A DNA stretch of 32,155 bases from an uncultured Bacteroidales bacterium. GTDB lineage: Bacteria; Bacteroidota; Bacteroidia; Bacteroidales; UBA4417. The notes beneath the pieces were generated by a model, which had not been told where the DNA came from, did no database searches, and saw only the letters and a program-made list of their open reading frames with translations. The position numbers and the translations under genes are program-made. The stretch's first letter is position 1; every line of letters starts with the position of its first letter. Positions 16,240 through 24,138 of the stretch are shown in pieces. The stretch is from the NCBI GenBank assembly GCA_903879715.1, contig CAIRMR010000200.1, positions 1-32,155 of the forward strand, read 5' to 3'.

Positions 16240-17697
16240 ATGTCATCAAATACTTACCGTACAGAAAATGATTCGCTGGGACCAATGAAGGTTCCGGCGA
16301 ATGTTTTTTATGGTATTCACTCTTTACGGGCAAGGGAAAATTTCCCAGACTATACTCCTTTTCACCTGGAGTGGTATAAAGCTATGGGAGCTGTGAAACT
16401 TGCCTGTTACCAGTCGTACCGCAGTTTCTGCTCAGCCGTTTCAGAAAGGAAATCCGATGCTGAACTTCCATTTTCTTTATTGGACAAACAGGTGGTTGAG
16501 GCCCTAGAAGTTGCAGCCACTGAGGTTTCAGAAGGACTATATTTTTCGTCTTTTATTGTTCCTTCAATCAGTGGTGGCGCAGGTACGAGCATCAATATGA
16601 ATGTGAATGAAATCATTGCCAATGTTGCGCTTCAAAAGCTTGGTCTCGCTCCCGGAACATATGAGAGGATTGATCCGATAGAAGCTGCAAATATCTACCA
16701 GTCGACTAACGATGTAGTTCCTACTGCCCTTAAAGTTGCTATGATGAGCCTGCTTGGTGATCTTGAAACAGCTATAAATTCATTGCGGCAGAAGATTGAA
16801 ATGACGGAAGGTAAATACAGGAACGAGCTTCGGATTGCGTACACCCAGATGCAGGAAGCAGTGCCATCGTCGTATGGTATGTTATTCAGCACTTACAGTG
16901 AAGCATTATCACGCGACTGGTGGCGGGTTTCAAAATGTTTCGAAAGGATTAAAATTGTAAACCTGGGTGGCAGCGCTGTAGGCACAGGCCTGGCAGTTCC
17001 CAGGTTTTTTATTATGGAAGTTGTGCCGGCTTTGCAGAAACTCACAGGACTTCCGGTTACACGAAGTGAAAATCTTTCGGATGCTACCAATAACCTGGAT
17101 TCTTTCGTGGAAGTACATGCCATTTTAAAAGCGCATGCGGTCAACCTTGAGAAAATGGTTTCAGATATTCGCTTACTATCATCGGATGTTGCTGGTGTGC
17201 ATGATGTCAGCATTCCACAACGGCAGGTTGGAAGTTCGATCATGCCAGGGAAAGTAAATCCGGTGATTCCTGAGTTCGTGATAAGTGCAGCACATAAAAT
17301 TTATAGCAACGATATGCTGATCAGTTCGTTGAGTGCCCAGGGCTGCTTAGATCTTAATGCATATCTTCCGACTATCGGGCATGCTTTACTCGAAAGTTTA
17401 AAACTGCTGATTGCTGCCGATAAAACTGTTGCTGATAACCTGATTACGGGCTTAACAATCGCGCCAGGGACAGGAGCTTCCCGATTGTTTAAAAGTCCTG
17501 CGATCACTACAGCATTAAGTCCTTTGATTGGTTATCGCAAAGCTGTGTTGCTGGCCAAAGAAATGAAATCTTCGGGCAATGATATTTTTGAGGCGAATAA
17601 AAAGCTGAAACTGATAGACGAAGAAAAGCTCAAAAGCGTTCTGAAACCGGAGAATTTGTTGAAAACAGGATTCACTCTGAGTGATCTGATGCTTTAA
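16240..17697 (+). CDS. aspA: Aspartate ammonia-lyase
   Basis: Predicted aspartase, converting L-aspartate to fumarate and ammonia in the cytoplasm. It belongs to the aspartase/fumarase superfamily: the signature loop GSSIMPGKVNP lies at 331-341, and SGGAGTSINMNVNEIIAN and QSTNDVVPTALKV mark the other two conserved regions. The 485 residues are a little longer than E. coli AspA (478). A fumarase is less likely given the GSSIMPGKVNPV form and the neighbourhood, but the two are hard to separate by eye. From memory, aspartate ammonia-lyase genes recur next to hydE/hydG/hydF in anaerobes, and hydF follows here after purU, so it may be the hydrogenase-linked aspartase. Confidence 0.88.
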   Translation: MSSNTYRTENDSLGPMKVPANVFYGIHSLRARENFPDYTPFHLEWYKAMGAVKLACYQSYRSFCSAVSERKSDAELPFSLLDKQVVEALEVAATEVSEGLYFSSFIVPSISGGAGTSINMNVNEIIANVALQKLGLAPGTYERIDPIEAANIYQSTNDVVPTALKVAMMSLLGDLETAINSLRQKIEMTEGKYRNELRIAYTQMQEAVPSSYGMLFSTYSEALSRDWWRVSKCFERIKIVNLGGSAVGTGLAVPRFFIMEVVPALQKLTGLPVTRSENLSDATNNLDSFVEVHAILKAHAVNLEKMVSDIRLLSSDVAGVHDVSIPQRQVGSSIMPGKVNPVIPEFVISAAHKIYSNDMLISSLSAQGCLDLNAYLPTIGHALLESLKLLIAADKTVADNLITGLTIAPGTGASRLFKSPAITTALSPLIGYRKAVLLAKEMKSSGNDIFEANKKLKLIDEEKLKSVLKPENLLKTGFTLSDLML

Positions 17698-17772
17698 AGT
17701 AAAATAATAGAAACAAATGATTTTTCTGGAATAATAACTCATTATACCAGGATTAATAAACCGATTACACGT

Positions 17773-18600
17773 ATGGTAATTGTTATTCAATGCAAAGATA
17801 GTGTGGGCCTGGTTGCTGCCATTTCAACAGTTTTGGCAGAAGCCGGGTATAATATTGTTTCCATGCGCGAGCATGTTGACCAGGACGAAAACAAGTTTTT
17901 TGCCAGGATAGTGGTGGATCATATCGCCGATCAGCGTAGCCTTGAAAATGCCATTGAAAAGGTGTTGCCGCCAAATGCTATTGTCAAAGTAAATCCATTG
18001 CCTGAAAAAAATATTGTTGTTCTGGTAACAAAGGAATACCATTGCCTGAGTGATATACTCACCCGCAATCATTTTAAAACTCTAGGCGCAAATGTTCAAT
18101 GTGTAATCGGCAACCATCCTGATCTGAAAAATATTACTGAACGGTTCGATGTTCCGTTTCACCTGGTATCGCACGAAAATAAGAGTAAAGAAGTTTTTGA
18201 AGCTGAGTTGGTAAATGTAATTCGTCCATACGAACCTGATTATATAGTCCTGGCTAAATTTATGCGAATTCTGTCACAGGAATTTGTAACAACGTTTATG
18301 CTTAAGATAATTAATATTCATCATTCGTTTTTACCGGCTTTTACCGGCGCTAATCCTTACCGGCAGGCATATACCCGCGGAGTTAAAATTATTGGCGCGA
18401 CGGCCCATTTTGTAACCAATGAACTTGATGAGGGCCCAATTATCACTCAAAAGATTATCCCTGTAAATCATTCGTTTACATTATCAGACCTGGTGAGAGC
18501 CGGCCGGGAAAATGAGACCGCTGCTCTTGCCAAAGCCATGCAACTGGTATTCGAAGATCGTATATTTGTATCTGATAATAAAACAGTTGTATTCGAATAA
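17773..18600 (+). CDS. purU: Formyltetrahydrofolate deformylase
   Basis: Hydrolyses 10-formyl-THF to formate and THF in the cytoplasm, balancing the folate one-carbon pool. Residues 1-75 form an N-terminal ACT domain (VIQCKDSVGLVAAISTVLAE), the usual sensor region of PurU. The formyltransferase-fold hydrolase domain (about 82-275) has the catalytic triad Asn181, His183 and Asp219 in INIHHSFLPAFTGANPYRQA and NELDEGPII. The 275 residues are typical. It lies 75 bases after aspA and 56 bases before hydF, all on one strand. PurU inside a run with hydF is unusual and is discussed as a finding. Methionine and glycine control E. coli PurU; nothing here shows how this one is regulated. Confidence 0.94.
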   Translation: MVIVIQCKDSVGLVAAISTVLAEAGYNIVSMREHVDQDENKFFARIVVDHIADQRSLENAIEKVLPPNAIVKVNPLPEKNIVVLVTKEYHCLSDILTRNHFKTLGANVQCVIGNHPDLKNITERFDVPFHLVSHENKSKEVFEAELVNVIRPYEPDYIVLAKFMRILSQEFVTTFMLKIINIHHSFLPAFTGANPYRQAYTRGVKIIGATAHFVTNELDEGPIITQKIIPVNHSFTLSDLVRAGRENETAALAKAMQLVFEDRIFVSDNKTVVFE

Positions 18601-18656
18601 GTATTCTTTTTGAGAGATAATCTTGCAGTTGGAATACAGCATTAAAGATTTGTAAA

Positions 18657-19886
18657 GTGAAAAAAGGTAAAGAAATACGTCCGCATATAGGAATTTTCGG
18701 CAAACGAAACAGTGGTAAAAGTTCCCTGATTAATGCTTTGGCAGGTCAGGAAGTGGCTATCGTATCGGATGTTGCAGGAACCACTACCGACCCGGTTTCA
18801 AAAAACATGGAAATTGGCGGATTGGGGGCAGTTGTGTTGATTGATACCGCTGGTATTGACGATGAAGGAATGCTTGGCGAAAAGCGGATTGCCCGTAGCC
18901 GAGAAGTGATTAAAACTATTGATCTCGCTATTCTCCTGATTACTGATAATTCGTTAGGCGAATTTGAATATGGTCTGATTGATGAATTCAATAAGCTCGA
19001 TGTTCCCTATTTTGTTGTTCACAACAAATCCGATTTGTGCGAACTTTCAGCTGAGATTGTTACAAAGGTTGAAAAGGAACTTCAGACAATAATCCTCGGA
19101 TTCAGCGCGCTCAATAAATCAAGCGTGGAACCCCTGGTGCAACAAATGCGTAGTTTCCTTCCCGAAACTGCCTGGAAACCGGGCACATTAGTTGGTGATC
19201 TTATTTCCTATGGCGATACAGTTTTGCTTATTACACCCATTGATATCGAAGCTCCCGAAGGTCGCCTGATCCTGCCACAGGTACAGGTTATACGCGATGT
19301 GCTGGATCATGATGGAGTTGTTGCCATATGCAAAGAGCGTGAGGTTGATGCCTTTTTCAAGCGTATGGAACCCAAACCTAAACTTGTTGTTACTGACAGC
19401 CAGGTTTTTCTGAAAGCAGACGCTTCCATTCCAAATGAAATTCCTTTGACCAGTTTCAGTATAGTACTTGCGAGGCAGAAAGGTGATTTTCAGCAATATA
19501 TAAAGGGCACACCCAAAATAGGCGAATTAAAAGATGGTGACAGAATTCTGATCCTGGAATCATGCAGCCATCATGTTTCGTGCGACGATATTGGCCGGGT
19601 GAAAATTCCACGGTGGTTAAGCAATTTTACCGGTAAAAAACTGGAATATGATACCGTTGCCGGGCTAAACCTGGTTCTCCGTGATATTCATGATTATGCA
19701 CTTGTTGTTCAATGCGGCGGTTGTATGATTACCCGTCGCCAGTTGGTAAACCGATTGAAACCTGCCATTGATGCAGGCATTCCGGTTACGAATTATGGAA
19801 TGGTGATTGCTTATGTGCATGGAATCTATGATAGGGCGATTAAACCTTTTTTAAATATGGGTGAGGAGAAGGCGGATTATTTGTAA
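18657..19886 (+). CDS. hydF: [FeFe] hydrogenase H-cluster maturation GTPase HydF
   Basis: GTPase and scaffold that carries the diiron precursor of the H-cluster and transfers it to apo-hydrogenase. The GTPase domain (about 8-170) has G1 GKRNSGKS (15-22), G3 DTAG (63-66) and G4 NKSD (123-126). A dimerisation domain follows, then the C-terminal cluster domain with Cys303-x-His305 and, 46 residues later, Gln352-Cys353-x-x-Cys356. The three cluster cysteines are intact, but the family's HCxxC histidine is Gln here. The start codon is GTG at 18657, which yields the standard N-terminus KGKEIRPHIGIFGK. hydE, hydG and the hydrogenase itself are not in this window. A short AAACT repeat follows the stop codon. 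Confidence 0.95.
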   Translation: MKKGKEIRPHIGIFGKRNSGKSSLINALAGQEVAIVSDVAGTTTDPVSKNMEIGGLGAVVLIDTAGIDDEGMLGEKRIARSREVIKTIDLAILLITDNSLGEFEYGLIDEFNKLDVPYFVVHNKSDLCELSAEIVTKVEKELQTIILGFSALNKSSVEPLVQQMRSFLPETAWKPGTLVGDLISYGDTVLLITPIDIEAPEGRLILPQVQVIRDVLDHDGVVAICKEREVDAFFKRMEPKPKLVVTDSQVFLKADASIPNEIPLTSFSIVLARQKGDFQQYIKGTPKIGELKDGDRILILESCSHHVSCDDIGRVKIPRWLSNFTGKKLEYDTVAGLNLVLRDIHDYALVVQCGGCMITRRQLVNRLKPAIDAGIPVTNYGMVIAYVHGIYDRAIKPFLNMGEEKADYL

Positions 19887-19890
19887 GAGT

Positions 19891-19924
19891 AAACTATACT
19901 AAACTAAACTAAACTAAACTAACT
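19891..19924. repeat. Short 5-bp tandem repeat (AAACT)n after hydF
   Basis: AAACT, ATACT, then four AAACT units and a partial one, beginning four bases after the hydF stop codon. It marks the boundary between the hydF run and the AT-rich island with the HEPN-type remnant and toxin-antitoxin pair. Confidence 0.75.
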
Positions 19925-19999
19925 GAAAGTAATAATTACGAGTAGCGTGATTGAAAATTATACATCTAAATTGAGAATAAGTATTTAAATATCAGTTAA

Positions 20000-20216
20000 A
20001 TGGATGAAAATACAAAAACTAACTTTCATGGTTTAAAACCTATTATGGAATGGGTTGAAATACCAGACGAAATTTTTATAATGGGTGGTTATTCCGAAGA
20101 GTTATTAAGTGGATATCCAAAAGGGACAATTAATGATACTAGATGAAGACAAATTCGAATTTGGAAATATATCAATATATCCAAATTATCAGAATATGGA
20201 GGGCAAATGATTTATT
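20000..20216 (+). pseudogene. Broken N-terminal part of a HEPN-type gene
   Basis: A 48-residue frame (ATG 20000 to TGA 20146, beginning MDENTKTNFHGLKPIMEWVE) stops just as a second frame (ATG 20133 to TGA 20210, MILDEDKFEFGNISIYPNYQ) begins. That second frame is in phase with the 134-residue HEPN-type frame that starts two codons after its stop. One frameshift around 20133-20146 and one in-frame TGA at 20208 would explain this as a single decayed gene of about 205 codons. Alternatively the pieces are unrelated. The first piece faintly recalls formylglycine-generating-enzyme domains (EIFIMGG), but that similarity is too short to use. Confidence 0.45.
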
Positions 20217-20621
20217 ATGTTAGCAGATATTGCCAGTCAAAAGGTATATAATTATTGGGTAAGAATTGGCGAGTTAATTAACTCGTTTTTCCTCCTACGA
20301 GGTAAATCAAACAATAATTTTTTTCATAGTGCAATTGAAGAAATTCCGGAAGAATATCGTGAAAGTGAAAATTATTTGTGGCTTAAGAATTTCAAAGAAT
20401 CCGAATACATTGAACTGTACAAAATAAGAAGAGATATTGTACACACAATAAGTTCAGATACAAACTTTAAATATAGACATTCGGCAGTTGTGACAAACAA
20501 AGAAAAAATGTATGAGCTTCAGACTGAACATGAAAACATAGCTCCCTTTTACAAAAAGCAAATTTCTTTATCAATCTTGGGATTTGAAAAGACTCTCCTC
20601 TTATTGGAAGAAGTTAATTAA
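20217..20621 (+). CDS. HEPN-like protein, probably the C-terminal part of a disrupted gene
   Basis: A 134-residue helical protein with the HEPN-type R-x4-H motif at Arg71-His76 (RRDIVH), the pattern of metal-independent RNases in toxin and defence systems. SQKVYNYWVRIGELINSFF near the N-terminus and FHSAIEEIPEEY fit the Cthe_2314-type HEPN proteins as I remember them; this is a tentative match. Upstream sequence in the same and a shifted frame looks like its lost N-terminus, so it may be a remnant rather than an active gene. It is convergent with a toxin-antitoxin pair in an AT-rich island between hydF and the Crp/Fnr gene. No promoter box was found close to its start. Confidence 0.5.
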   Translation: MLADIASQKVYNYWVRIGELINSFFLLRGKSNNNFFHSAIEEIPEEYRESENYLWLKNFKESEYIELYKIRRDIVHTISSDTNFKYRHSAVVTNKEKMYELQTEHENIAPFYKKQISLSILGFEKTLLLLEEVN

Positions 20622-20670
20622 GTAATTTTCTATGAATTAAGGAGCGATTTTTCGAAGGATAAAAAAATGA

Positions 20671-20994
20671 TTACGGAGTCTTTGGCTCAATTTCTTCCAT
20701 CTTCTGAGGATTCTGTCTGCAATCAAATACAGAAACAATTCGTGCAATATTGTTATTGAACCCGTAAATGATTTTGTAATTGTTCATTACAATAAAACGG
20801 TATTCAAATTTTCTGTTGACCAGTAAAGGCTCTTTTACGCCTATTAAAGGGTTGGTTTCTAAAATAAAAGATCTTTCGACTAATTCTTTTATGATTTTTG
20901 TAGCAACAGTATCGTTTGCCCTAAGATTGTAATAGTCAAATATATCCTGAAGTTGAGTCAGAGATGTGTCAGACCACAAAACCTTTACTTCCAT
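20671..20994 (-). CDS. ParE/RelE-type toxin
   Basis: A 107-residue type II toxin of the ParE/RelE superfamily, recognised by the pattern VLWSDTSLTQLQDIFDYYNL, the helical VATKIIKELVERSFILETNPLIG split by a turn, and the C-terminal strands FRYIVMNNYKIIYGF-like and IARIVSVFDCRQNP. ParE members poison DNA gyrase while RelE members cut ribosome-bound mRNA; the YKIIY and FDCRQNP strands suggest the ParE/RelE fold but do not settle the target. The gene overlaps the antitoxin by 10 bases with the antitoxin first, the usual arrangement for translational coupling. Confidence 0.85.
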   Translation of the reverse strand: MEVKVLWSDTSLTQLQDIFDYYNLRANDTVATKIIKELVERSFILETNPLIGVKEPLLVNRKFEYRFIVMNNYKIIYGFNNNIARIVSVFDCRQNPQKMEEIEPKTP

Positions 20995-21227
20995 GAGTCT
21001 ATCTGGTTAAGGAGATTTCGGGCTTCGGTTTCTCTTCCATTAGTAAAATCGTCCTCTGATTTATCAATGATTTCATTGAACTCTTTCAAAGTAATTGGGA
21101 GAAGATCCTTATCAAGTTTTTTCTTTCTTTCAGTCCTGAGAAGTCTTTCCAGTTTACCAACAAGTTCTTCATCAGCAACCCGAAGGAATTCTTGAACGAA
21201 ATGCAACTTTCTAGCCTGGATGTCCAT
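20985..21227 (-). CDS. Antitoxin of the ParE/RelE-type pair
   Basis: An 80-residue, highly charged, mostly helical protein (LQEFLRVADEELV-like start, LERLLRTERKKKLDKDLLPITLKEFNEII). It resembles the small Bacteroidota antitoxins that precede ParE-like toxins: a helical N-terminus followed by a long acidic toxin-binding tail (DKSEDDFTNGRETEA). No obvious DNA-binding motif stands out, so autoregulation is uncertain. It overlaps the toxin gene by 10 bases. TAATTTTG, a -7-like box, lies 21 bases upstream. Confidence 0.8.
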   Translation of the reverse strand: MDIQARKLHFVQEFLRVADEELVGKLERLLRTERKKKLDKDLLPITLKEFNEIIDKSEDDFTNGRETEARNLLNQIDSWK

Positions 21228-21247
21228 TTTTTTTAATTTTTACTCAT

Positions 21248-21255
21248 CAAAATTA
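21248..21255 (-). promoter_or_regulatory. -7-like box for the toxin-antitoxin pair
   Basis: TAATTTTG on the minus strand, 21 bases before the antitoxin start, fits TAnnTTTG. No matching TTG at -33. Confidence 0.38.
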
Positions 21256-21335
21256 AGCAATATTTCATTTAATAGGATTGTTCCTTCTTTCAAATAATTC
21301 TGATTTCCGCCATCGAAGATTCTCAATTTGTTTTT

Positions 21336-22031
21336 TTACCCTCTCTTACTAATCTCTTTCAAATCCTCCCTTTCAAGCACCTCAATATTCTTATCAATAA
21401 GTTTTATCAGGCCGTCCTGCTCAAATCCCTTAAGCAGTTTTACTGTGCTTTCAGTAGATAATCCGGCGAAATCAGCTATTTCTTTCCTGGAAAGATATCC
21501 GAAAATACTTTCGTCATTATACTTTATGGTATCAAGATAAAGCAACACATCAGCAAGCCTTCCGTGCATCTGCTTGTACATCATACTCCTGATGGTATTG
21601 TAGAGCGAGCTGTCATTTTCATAATACCTGTTAATCAGCCCGTAAGCAAAATTTCCATTACTCTTTAACAGCCCGGCAATTGCATCTTTTTCAATTAAGC
21701 ATGCCAAAGTTTCCTTCATAGCAATTGCGGAATAATCATAAGTATGTTTGCTGAAAGCAGCCGAAAGCCCTACAAATTCTCCACTCCGGATAATCCGAAG
21801 GTTAAAATCGCGGTTTGTATCGCCAATAATATATTGCCTCACCAATCCTTCAACAACAAATAGTACGCTTGATGCGAATGCGCCCTGTTTGGTAAGGCTT
21901 TCGCCTTTACGGAATAAAACCTGAGTTTTGCTTTCACTAACCAGTGCTATTTCTTCGGGTGATAAATTTGCAAAACATGGAGCGCCAAGCCCGCCAAGTA
22001 CGCAATCATCAAGTGCGGAATATGTTTTCAT
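21336..22031 (-). CDS. Crp/Fnr family transcriptional regulator
   Basis: A 231-residue regulator with an N-terminal cyclic-nucleotide-binding-type sensor domain (about 20-140, FRKGESLTKQGAFASSVLFVVEGLVRQYI) and a C-terminal winged helix-turn-helix (about 170-225, GYLSRKEIADFAGLSTESTVKLLKGFEQDG). The recognition helix region LSTESTVKLLK is typical of the family. Cys10 and Cys19 lie at the N-terminus, but they do not form the closely spaced cluster of oxygen-sensing FNR, so a 4Fe-4S sensor is not supported. Effector and targets are unknown. Transcribed divergently from wzi; a -7 box lies 23 bases upstream. Confidence 0.9.
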   Translation of the reverse strand: MKTYSALDDCVLGGLGAPCFANLSPEEIALVSESKTQVLFRKGESLTKQGAFASSVLFVVEGLVRQYIIGDTNRDFNLRIIRSGEFVGLSAAFSKHTYDYSAIAMKETLACLIEKDAIAGLLKSNGNFAYGLINRYYENDSSLYNTIRSMMYKQMHGRLADVLLYLDTIKYNDESIFGYLSRKEIADFAGLSTESTVKLLKGFEQDGLIKLIDKNIEVLEREDLKEISKRG

Positions 22032-22053
22032 TATTAGCGTCTTTCTTTTTATG

Positions 22054-22061
22054 CAAAAGTA
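22054..22061 (-). promoter_or_regulatory. -7 box for the Crp/Fnr gene
   Basis: TACTTTTG followed by C on the minus strand, 23 bases before the start codon, fits TAnnTTTG well. A TTG pair lies upstream but at 13 bases, too close for the usual -33 spacing. Confidence 0.45.
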
Positions 22062-22389
22062 AGAACTATCTCAACAATAAAGCAGTATGTCTCAATTTAC
22101 AGGATGGTCATAATGAACTCTGGTTTTATTCAGGTACAATAACAATAAATTTTAACATTTAACCAATCTTGTTTTCTGAAGTTAAAGGCCTTTGCGTAAA
22201 CCTGTTAAATGAATTATGGACGAATAAAAATAGTATATCATATTATTTGTAGCTGAACTTCAGGGAAGGCTGCATGTTTTCTATGTAATTACTTTCAGTT
22301 TTTGTAATTCTTAAAAAGCATTAACATTTGTCCTTTAATTAATTGAAACGGAACATAACTTAAGATTATTAAAACATTAAATTATTTTG

Positions 22390-22397
22390 TATGTTTG
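22390..22397 (+). promoter_or_regulatory. -7 box for wzi
   Basis: TATGTTTG fits TAnnTTTG and would give a leader of about 50 bases before the wzi ATG at 22452. No clear TTG at -33. Confidence 0.42.
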
Positions 22398-22451
22398 ATA
22401 TATCATTAAAGAAGATTTACCGATTAATAATTCGGATTATAGTTTCAGAGA

Positions 22452-23927
22452 ATGAAAAAGATCTACATCCTGGTTGTTCTGTATATTTTGTTCGCTCTCG
22501 GTGCCAGTGCCCAGGAAAGCAGTTTTCATTTTTCTGTTGAAACTTCAGGGGGGTATATTTCTGATAGCCTAGTTCCTTTCTGGTTACGATCAAATCAATT
22601 CGGAAGCATTCCGCTGGATAATGCTTCGTTGAGCTTTGTTGGCAGAGCTGGCAGAGAATATGAAATAAATAATAAAAAACTCTTCGATTGGGGCGCTTCT
22701 TTTGAGGGACGGGCTAATATTGGGAAGAAATCTGAGTTCTTATTGATAGAGGGATACGGCAAGTTCAGATTGAGTATTTTTGAATTCAGGGCAGGCCGTT
22801 CAAAAGAAATTACTGGTTTATGCGACACTCTTCTTTCTTCTGGTGCTTTTGCTGTCTCTGGAAACTCCCTGGGTATTCCCAAGATACAAATTTCAATCCC
22901 TGAGTTTTATACTATTCCTGTCTTTCGTGGATTATTTGCCTTCAAGGGTAATTTCGCGCATGGATGGTTAGGCGATTTGCCTGTTAATATGTTGGATGGC
23001 AGTGTAGATACATTAAAGACATTTCTTCACCAACTATCGTTTTATGGGCGATTTGGCAAGCCAGGTTGGAAATTGAAGTTCTTCGGCGGCATTAACCATC
23101 AGGTGCAATGGGGACGCGAATCGGTGTATTACGGCAGCAACTATACGTTATCGGATATGCAGCGGTACTGGTATGTGATATCCGGAAAGGCTTACGGCAC
23201 GAATAGAATTCCTACATCAAAAATTGGAAATCATTTAGGGTCGATTGATGCAGGTTTGGAATACAATTTTACAAATGTCCGCTTATTCGCTTATCATCTG
23301 TTTTTCTATGATGTTGGAGCTTTGTATTATTTAGCCAATGTGCGTGACGGATTAAGTGGTATCAGCTTTACAAACAGGCGGACGACATCTGATCAAATCT
23401 TCAGATGGAATAAGATCCTGATGGAATTCTTTTATTCCAAAAACCAGGCCGGAGAATTCTGGTCACCTTATACACCTTCGGGGGATGAGAATTATTATAA
23501 CAATGATACATATGTTGACGGATGGTCCTATAAAGGGGTAGGTGTGGGAAATCCATTTGTCGGAAATCGGTATGGGATCAGGGAAGAATTACCCAATGCG
23601 CCAGGTGATTACTTTATTAATAACAGGGTTGTTGCTTTGCACCTGGGTTTCGAAGGATCAGTGCAGAACTGGGGTTTTATCCTGAAAGCTTCTTATTCAA
23701 GTAATTTCGGAACATTTGGCACCAGTGAGGCAGGGCATTCGTTGGGAAGTATACACTATCCTCCAAAGTTTGGGATTTTCACCGAAACAAAGCAAATCTC
23801 AACTTATTTTGAAGCAAACCGAGCGTTGAAACGGAACTTTAAGTTCGGGCTTGCCGGAGCTTTTGATATTGGTGATTTATATTATAATTCTTTTGGACTG
23901 CAGCTTAAACTATCGAAATCTTTCTAA
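22452..23927 (+). CDS. Capsule assembly outer-membrane protein, Wzi family
   Basis: Predicted outer-membrane beta-barrel of the Wzi family, 491 residues. The signal peptide (about 1-21) ends at GASAQ. The mature start SSFHFSVETSGGYISDSLVPFWLRSNQFG is typical of Bacteroidota Wzi-like proteins, followed by alternating aromatic-rich strands and a final strand ending in Phe (LQLKLSKSF). E. coli Wzi is a lectin that anchors capsule on the surface; Bacteroidota relatives are assumed to have a similar role in capsule or exopolysaccharide. It is alone on this strand but within 10 kb of three glycosyltransferases and a flippase. Preceded by a -7 box. Confidence 0.87.
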   Translation: MKKIYILVVLYILFALGASAQESSFHFSVETSGGYISDSLVPFWLRSNQFGSIPLDNASLSFVGRAGREYEINNKKLFDWGASFEGRANIGKKSEFLLIEGYGKFRLSIFEFRAGRSKEITGLCDTLLSSGAFAVSGNSLGIPKIQISIPEFYTIPVFRGLFAFKGNFAHGWLGDLPVNMLDGSVDTLKTFLHQLSFYGRFGKPGWKLKFFGGINHQVQWGRESVYYGSNYTLSDMQRYWYVISGKAYGTNRIPTSKIGNHLGSIDAGLEYNFTNVRLFAYHLFFYDVGALYYLANVRDGLSGISFTNRRTTSDQIFRWNKILMEFFYSKNQAGEFWSPYTPSGDENYYNNDTYVDGWSYKGVGVGNPFVGNRYGIREELPNAPGDYFINNRVVALHLGFEGSVQNWGFILKASYSSNFGTFGTSEAGHSLGSIHYPPKFGIFTETKQISTYFEANRALKRNFKFGLAGAFDIGDLYYNSFGLQLKLSKSF

Positions 23928-24111
23928 ATCGATGGTCATGCAAAATAAAAAATAATTACCCTGCCGGAATTAGATATTTTAATACTCTTAATAATTCCCG
24001 AACAGCTGTTTTAAAAGCAAAGGATCAGGTGTTTTCTAAATTCTTAACATCTTTCATGCTTCATTTCTGCCTTTTCAGAACCTGGAAATCTTTAATAGTC
24101 GTTAAATAGGT

Positions 24112-24119
24112 TATTTTTG
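24112..24119 (+). promoter_or_regulatory. -7 box for ftsE
   Basis: TATTTTTG followed by C, 20 bases before the ftsE start at 24139, fits TAnnTTTG. Transcription would begin only about a dozen bases before the start codon. No clear TTG at -33. Confidence 0.45.
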
Positions 24120-24138
24120 CACAAAGTTCAATACTTAA

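Larger units (their letters stand above)
22032..22451. other. Divergent intergenic region between the Crp/Fnr gene and wzi
   Basis: A 420-base AT-rich gap with no supported gene. It holds -7-like boxes for both flanking genes (22054-22061 minus, 22390-22397 plus). I looked for an obvious Crp/Fnr-type palindrome (TGTGA or TTGAT arms) and did not find a convincing one. Confidence 0.5.

Noticed and set aside
20000-20146. Formylglycine-generating-enzyme (SUMF1) fragment
   Set aside because: Only the short EIFIMGG stretch is reminiscent, and continuity with the HEPN-type frame explains the sequence better.
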